Virus record (IMG/VR): IMGVR_UViG_3300020214_002111
Location: 1-46,049 of that record
Origin: a virus
Strand: one strand, 5' to 3'
DNA: 46,049 bases
The notes below the pieces were generated by a model. The model did not search any database. It saw nothing but the letters and a program-made list of their open reading frames with translations, and was not told where the DNA came from. The translations under genes were made by a program, and so were the position numbers. Numbering within the stretch: the first letter of the stretch is position 1; every line of letters begins with the position of its first letter. This document shows positions 41,489 through 46,049 of the stretch, in pieces.

Positions 41489-44400
41489 ATGTCATTAAGT
41501 GAAGATAGATTTGACGCTGCAATACGAGAGTTTGAATTCGCAGTCCGCCAGTTTTCTGGACGGGCTGGAAGCATGGGCGCCGACTATGGCCGTGGAACAT
41601 CACCATTACCAAGGCGCGGACTTCGCGGCAAAGATGTTCTTCCTAAGGAAGAATTAGATAAGCTAAAAAAGGAGCTTGAAGGTCTCAATCTGACACTTTC
41701 CCTTAACAGGAAATTAGAGGATGTAGACAGGAAAAGAAAAAAAGAGCTCGAAAAGCAACTCAAAGATCTCGAAGACAGCGCAGCAGATAATGTTGATAGC
41801 TACAAAGATCTTAAAAGATCTTTAAAGACTTTTGGTTCGTCTTTGGCCTTCGGTGAGACCACGGCGTCCCGTGCCTTCTCTAACCTCGGCTACAGTCTGC
41901 AAAACAGTACTACCTCCTGGATAAAGACACTAGGAGGGTTCGCTGGTGGTGTGGGTTTCATGGTTCAGGCCATGGAAGGTTTTGCCAAAGATGCAAGAGA
42001 AATGGGTGGTTTTGCAGATCTAGATGCATTTAAACTTGGCTCAATTCAGCAAGCCAAACTAATGAGCGGCCTTGGTGATTCATTTATCAAAGTCATTGAT
42101 GCTAGTCAAGGTGGCTTCAGAGCCTTTGGTAGGAGCTCACAAGAAGCTGTTGAAAGGCTAAGTGAACTATCTCGTGGCTTTAGAGTAGGAAGTAGCAAGA
42201 TTAGTAGCGAACTTGCTGCAAACTTGGGACCTGAACTAACCAAGACCATAGATAAAGCTCGAAATTCCACAGCAGCAATGGGTCTAACCGCAGAAGATCA
42301 AGCCGCGGTCATGGGCTCATTGAGTCAGGTTATCGGTTTAACTGCCAAGAGCGAAAAAGAAGCTCAGCAGATGATGGTCAGGCAGTACGCCGAAACTGTG
42401 GAGTCTGCTAGAAATCTCAGCAATACCTTTGGTGTTAGTGCCAAAGAAATGCTCAAATCCATGGAGACATTTAGAAAATCAATTGGTGGTAAAGCGGCCG
42501 CGCTGGCCGGGCAATCAAAGGAAGCTGCAAACCTGTTCGTTACAGGGCAAAAATTATTCGGTGATGCAATAGGCGAAAATGAACTGGCCAGAATGTCCGC
42601 GATGGTCGCCACAGGAGACGAGAGCCAGATTGCTCGCGCCCAGCGACTGCTCAAGGACAACCCGGACCTGATGGCAACTTTTGACCTTTTTGCCGAACAT
42701 GCGCGGCGCGCCAGGGCGATGGAGGGCGGCCTGGCAAAAGGAGAAAATATAGACACGGCGTTAAGGAGTCTGATACCTGAAATTCAGAATCTTGCTGACC
42801 TAAGGAGAGGCAACTTAGATATCGCCTCTTACGGGGATACGAGTGTAACCCTGGATAGTGTTCTTGCCTCGATGAAACGTGGGGAGGGCGTCCTTAAAGG
42901 CGACCAAGAGGCCAAGGAAAAGAAGGGTTTTTTGGGGATTTTCGGAGGTAAAAAAGAAACTGATGCCATTAAAGCCGAGAACACTCTAACCGATGCCTTA
43001 AACTCATTGCGATGGGCGGTTATAGCCTTAACCGCTGGCATTTTTAAAATGGGCATGTTCGGAGGCATTGGCACCGGCGGTATCATTGGTGGAATATTAA
43101 CCGGTGGTGCTGGAGGTGTCGGCGGCGTCTTTAAAAAGATAGGCGGCGCGTTGGGCAAGATACCAGGAATGGATAAGCTGGGTAAGATATTTACTGGAGG
43201 TAAAGGTGGTTCTATTTTTGACAAAATATCTGAGAAGTCAGGAAAATCAGGAAAAGGCATGGGCACTCTTGCCGATATGCTAAAGTCTTTAGGCGACACG
43301 AAAACACTTAAAGGTGCAGGTACATTAGCATTGTTAGGCGCAGCCTTGGCTTTGGCAGCACACGGATTTAAAACCTTCGGAGAAGTTAAATGGGAAGGTA
43401 TAGGTTTTGGCTTACTTGGCATAGGTGCCCTAATTGCAATGGCTAGAGGGGTGGCTGAAGCCAAACGAAAGGTGCTTAATGGTGCCGGAGTCATTGTCGC
43501 ACTTAGTGCAGCATTATTGCTGTCGGCATATGGATTTAAAGCATTTAATGACGTTGAGTGGACGTCACTAGTAAAAGGTGGATTGGCCATTGGTGCATTA
43601 ACTGGTATAGCCTATGGGCTATCCTTTGCAGCCGATAAATTTAAACGTTTAAAATGGGGAGATCTTTTCAAAACTGTCGCAGTCATTACCATACTTAGTG
43701 GAACATTATTGATGTTGTCATATGTACTTAAAAAATTTGATGACGTTTCGGCGGAATCAGTAGGAAAGGCTGTCGTGGCCATTGGTGCATTATCTGGTAT
43801 AGCCACTGGGATAGCCTTTGCAGCCGATAAATTTAAATCTTTAGATTGGGGAGCTATTTTCAAAGCTGCCGCAGTCATTACCATATTAGGTTTGTCACTG
43901 TACATTGCCGCTCCAGGATTCAAGGCCTTTAATGAAATTGAGTGGTCATCACTATTCAAAGCTGCCGGAGCCATTGGCATACTCGCAGTCGCAATATGGG
44001 GCCTTGGTACATTAATGCAGGGCGGCGCCATGGGCGGGATGTTGGCTGGCATAGCGACACTCATGGCAATTGGAGTAGCAGCCGCTGTTGTTGGTTGGGG
44101 CGTTGGCGTTTTTGCCAAGTCACTAAAAGTTATGTCAGAGATAGATGGTGTTAATTTGATGTTAGTAGGTGCAGGACTTGCTGCCATTGGCTTGAGCATG
44201 GGTATATTTGCATTTGGCATGCTGGCAGGAACAGCATCTGGTGTTATTAGCGGCATTGCCAGTTTGTTTGGTGTAAAAAGCCCATTGGACAAGGTTAAAG
44301 AATTTGTGCCAATGGCAGATAAAATTGCCATGATAGGTGAAGGCATTAAGAATTTTGGTACGGGCATACTTACTATAAACAGAGGTGTGTCTGAGTTTAA

Positions 44401-44737
44401 TAAAGATGCCTTTAGCACGTTAAAAACTTCAATGCAGGAATTTGCCGTTGTAGGATCCAGTGAAGAAATGCGCTTGACTGCTGAATATCTAAAAACCATT
44501 GGCACAAGCTTAGGTAATATCAGTCAAATTAAAGAATTACCCTCAAGTTCAATATTGGGCAATATATCAAATTCATTTGCATTAGGCGGTCAAAACGCCG
44601 CAGGTGCTGCGCCAATAATGACCCAAGAAATGATTGCTATAATGATGGAACATTTGTCAAGCATTCAAAATGACATTGCTGCAATTCGTGGCAATACCAG
44701 ACCCGGAAACCCTGTCTCGGTAGTAAGAGGACTCTAA
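41489..44737 (+). CDS. Tail tape-measure-like protein
   Basis: This 1082-residue protein starts with a soluble helical part and a coiled coil (about residues 52-110, Lys/Glu/Leu-rich). A long helical region with Ala-rich segments follows. From about residue 520 it has many hydrophobic helices (ALTAGIFKMGMFGG, ALLGAALALAAHGF) including tandem 64-residue units with AFNDVEW and FAADKFK. Length, helicity, coiled coil and membrane-like repeats fit a tape measure that sets tail length and helps DNA enter the cell. It is much longer than T4 gp29 (590), with no clear sequence match. Neighbours gp26 and the portal gp20 support a tail role. A GC-rich patch occurs at about 42600-42740. Confidence 0.7.
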   Translation: MSLSEDRFDAAIREFEFAVRQFSGRAGSMGADYGRGTSPLPRRGLRGKDVLPKEELDKLKKELEGLNLTLSLNRKLEDVDRKRKKELEKQLKDLEDSAADNVDSYKDLKRSLKTFGSSLAFGETTASRAFSNLGYSLQNSTTSWIKTLGGFAGGVGFMVQAMEGFAKDAREMGGFADLDAFKLGSIQQAKLMSGLGDSFIKVIDASQGGFRAFGRSSQEAVERLSELSRGFRVGSSKISSELAANLGPELTKTIDKARNSTAAMGLTAEDQAAVMGSLSQVIGLTAKSEKEAQQMMVRQYAETVESARNLSNTFGVSAKEMLKSMETFRKSIGGKAAALAGQSKEAANLFVTGQKLFGDAIGENELARMSAMVATGDESQIARAQRLLKDNPDLMATFDLFAEHARRARAMEGGLAKGENIDTALRSLIPEIQNLADLRRGNLDIASYGDTSVTLDSVLASMKRGEGVLKGDQEAKEKKGFLGIFGGKKETDAIKAENTLTDALNSLRWAVIALTAGIFKMGMFGGIGTGGIIGGILTGGAGGVGGVFKKIGGALGKIPGMDKLGKIFTGGKGGSIFDKISEKSGKSGKGMGTLADMLKSLGDTKTLKGAGTLALLGAALALAAHGFKTFGEVKWEGIGFGLLGIGALIAMARGVAEAKRKVLNGAGVIVALSAALLLSAYGFKAFNDVEWTSLVKGGLAIGALTGIAYGLSFAADKFKRLKWGDLFKTVAVITILSGTLLMLSYVLKKFDDVSAESVGKAVVAIGALSGIATGIAFAADKFKSLDWGAIFKAAAVITILGLSLYIAAPGFKAFNEIEWSSLFKAAGAIGILAVAIWGLGTLMQGGAMGGMLAGIATLMAIGVAAAVVGWGVGVFAKSLKVMSEIDGVNLMLVGAGLAAIGLSMGIFAFGMLAGTASGVISGIASLFGVKSPLDKVKEFVPMADKIAMIGEGIKNFGTGILTINRGVSEFNKDAFSTLKTSMQEFAVVGSSEEMRLTAEYLKTIGTSLGNISQIKELPSSSILGNISNSFALGGQNAAGAAPIMTQEMIAIMMEHLSSIQNDIAAIRGNTRPGNPVSVVRGL
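43313..43980 (+). repeat. Tandem 192-base repeat in the tape-measure-like gene
   Basis: Units start near 43313, 43481, 43672 and 43864, with spacings of 168, 191-192 and 192 bases. The third and fourth units share long near-identical DNA runs, for example GCAGCCGATAAATTTAAA and GCAGTCATTACCATA. Each encodes two hydrophobic helices joined by a charged FNDVEW-like turn. Low divergence points to recent duplication, which would lengthen the tail by steps. Confidence 0.85.
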
Positions 44738-44779
44738 CGCTACGGTGAAATCAAGTTAAAAATAAAGGTAAGTAATAAC

Positions 44780-46049
44780 ATGAGTTGGAGAAAACATTTT
44801 AAAATTTGGGAGCCACAGCCAGAAACGACCGGTAGCGGGCGTAGGACCGGACCAGGTTATGCTGGTGCCAAGTATGCGTCGTGGCTGCAAGATGTGTATA
44901 GCGGGCAGGCCAACCGCGTTGAACGCTATGTTCAGTATGATCAGATGGATTTGGATTCTGAAATCAATGCTGCTCTTGACACTATTTCAGAATTTTGTAC
45001 TCAAGCAGACCCAGATACTAACTTACCTTTTAGAGTATTATGGAAAGACAGTCCAACCGACAGCGAAAATAAAATTGTCAATGAATATCTCAAAAAGTGG
45101 TGTGCAATCAACAAAATAGATCAGCGTATCTTTCGCACATTTCGTAGCACATTAAAGTATGGTGATCATTTTTATCTTAGAGATCCGGAAACATTTGAAT
45201 TGTATTGGGTTAATACATCGGATGTCAAACGAGCAGTAATTAATGAAGTCGAAGGTCGCAATGTTGAACAGTATGTTGTTACCAATGTTCATCCTAATCT
45301 CGGATCCAAGGTAGCAACAAAACCAATTGATAATGTAAACACTCTAACAGGCGCTACAACAATGAATACGCCGAGTTCATATTCTTTCAATAGCAATGTA
45401 AATCGTATAGGAAATCCTGGCATTGAAACTGTAGTGAGTGGAGAACATGTCATGCACATCACACTCAACGAAGGACTGGACAACAACTGGCCATTTGGAG
45501 CCAGTATATTAGACAGTGTGTTTAAGATTTTCAAGCAAAAGGAAATGCTTGAAGATGCCATTATTATCTATCGAGTTCAACGGGCACCTGAGCGTCGCGT
45601 ATTCTACATCGACACCGGTAATTTGCCCAGTCACCAGGCCATGGCTTTTGTTGAGCGAGTTAAAAATGAAATTCACCAAAAAAGAATTCCAACTCGCACT
45701 GGTGGTGGAACTAGCCTTGATGCCAGCTACAATCCCTTGAGTATCATGGAAGACTTCTTCTTTGCCCAAACAGCCGATGGTCGCGGAAGCAAAGTTGAAG
45801 TATTACCTGGTGGTACTGGACTAGGTGAAATTGATGACCTTAAGTTCTTTAGCAACAAGTTGTTGAGAGGTCTACGAATCCCCAGCAGCTACTTGCCAAC
45901 AGGACCTGATGATTCTGCATTGGCCTTTACAGATGGTCGTATGGGCACAGCACTGATCCAAGAATTTAGATTTAATAGGTATTGTCGTCGTTTACAAGGA
46001 TTAATTGCACCTTTCTTTGACAAAGAATTCAAAGTATTTTTGAAACATC
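44780..46049 (+). CDS. gp20: Portal vertex protein gp20 (cut by right edge)
   Basis: 423 codons are visible, starting at ATG 44780 with AAAGG 10 bases upstream and running to the window end. Motifs match T4-like gp20: YDQMDLDSEINAALDTISEF, RSTLKYGDHFYLRDPE, RVQRAPERRVFYIDTGNLP and FFFAQTADGRGSKVEVLPGG. gp20 forms the dodecameric portal through which DNA is packaged and to which the neck and tail attach. The N-terminal TTGSGRRTGPG segment is GC-rich and basic. In T4 gp20 lies beside gp19 and gp21; here it directly follows a tape-measure-like gene, 42 bases apart. No late box was seen in this gap, so it may be co-transcribed. Confidence 0.95.
   Translation, partial: MSWRKHFKIWEPQPETTGSGRRTGPGYAGAKYASWLQDVYSGQANRVERYVQYDQMDLDSEINAALDTISEFCTQADPDTNLPFRVLWKDSPTDSENKIVNEYLKKWCAINKIDQRIFRTFRSTLKYGDHFYLRDPETFELYWVNTSDVKRAVINEVEGRNVEQYVVTNVHPNLGSKVATKPIDNVNTLTGATTMNTPSSYSFNSNVNRIGNPGIETVVSGEHVMHITLNEGLDNNWPFGASILDSVFKIFKQKEMLEDAIIIYRVQRAPERRVFYIDTGNLPSHQAMAFVERVKNEIHQKRIPTRTGGGTSLDASYNPLSIMEDFFFAQTADGRGSKVEVLPGGTGLGEIDDLKFFSNKLLRGLRIPSSYLPTGPDDSALAFTDGRMGTALIQEFRFNRYCRRLQGLIAPFFDKEFKVFLKH

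Noticed and set aside
42829-44505. Minus-strand frames of 253 and 297 codons opposite the tape-measure-like gene
   Set aside because: Pro/Ala/Ser/Met-rich antisense shadows of an Ala/Gly-rich repeated gene; no plausible starts or neighbours.
1-46049. CRISPR arrays, insertion sequences, integrase or att sites
   Set aside because: No regularly spaced repeats, transposase or recombinase motifs were seen; repeats present are in-frame coding duplications.

Overview
The window is a block of a large, tailed, T4-like (myovirus-type) bacteriophage genome, probably from an aquatic environment. The evidence is a near-complete set of T4-type markers: baseplate proteins gp6, gp25, gp5 and gp26, a gp53-like protein, the late sigma factor gp55, the recombination nuclease pair gp47/gp46, and the portal gp20. 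They sit beside auxiliary genes typical of marine T4-like phages: ThyX, a fatty-acid desaturase, a MazG-type pyrophosphohydrolase, a 2-oxoglutarate oxygenase and several glycosyltransferases. Base composition is AT-rich, with a few sharply GC-rich patches inside tail genes. No integrase, insertion sequence, CRISPR array or tRNA was recognised. The host cannot be named from the sequence.

Layout. (1) 1-10.9 kb, minus strand: one tightly packed run of overlapping genes. It reads a small conserved protein, a GT-A glycosyltransferase, two unknown proteins, three related glycosyltransferase-like proteins, a methyltransferase-like protein, an Asp/Asn-hydroxylase-like oxygenase, a GNAT-like protein, a PP-loop ATPase, two unknowns, a desaturase and a partial ThyX. 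It looks like a surface or small-molecule modification island followed by metabolic genes. (2) 10.9-34.6 kb, minus strand: the tail/baseplate module, in T4-like order (gp48/54-like, gp53-like, hub protein, gp5 lysozyme, gp25, gp6). It continues with a 2853-residue structural protein, two fibre-like proteins and a subtilisin fused to a virion-type protein. A cytidylyltransferase-like gene heads this block. (3) 34.7-39.7 kb, plus strand: gp55, MazG, a YdcH-like protein, gp47, gp46, an Hc1-like basic protein and a GIY-YIG-type protein, driven by a near-consensus sigma-70 promoter. (4) 39.7-40.3 kb: about 590 bases without a credible gene but rich in hairpins and with two possible pseudoknots, a strong candidate for a large structured RNA. 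(5) 40.3-46 kb: gp26 and a small partner on minus, then, divergently, a long tape-measure-like protein and the portal (cut by the right edge).

How the parts work together. gp55 would direct host RNA polymerase to late promoters. Seven NTAAATA boxes (close to the T4 late TATAAATA box) lie upstream of late genes. Three of them stand exactly five bases before an ATG, which predicts nearly leaderless late messages. gp46/gp47 serve recombination-dependent replication. The structural genes build the baseplate, tail and portal. The subtilisin fusion and the gp5 lysozyme are candidate virion-borne enzymes for passing the cell envelope.

The items most worth following up are the structured RNA, the protease-virion fusion, the promoter geometry, the enlarged gp55 and the modification island.
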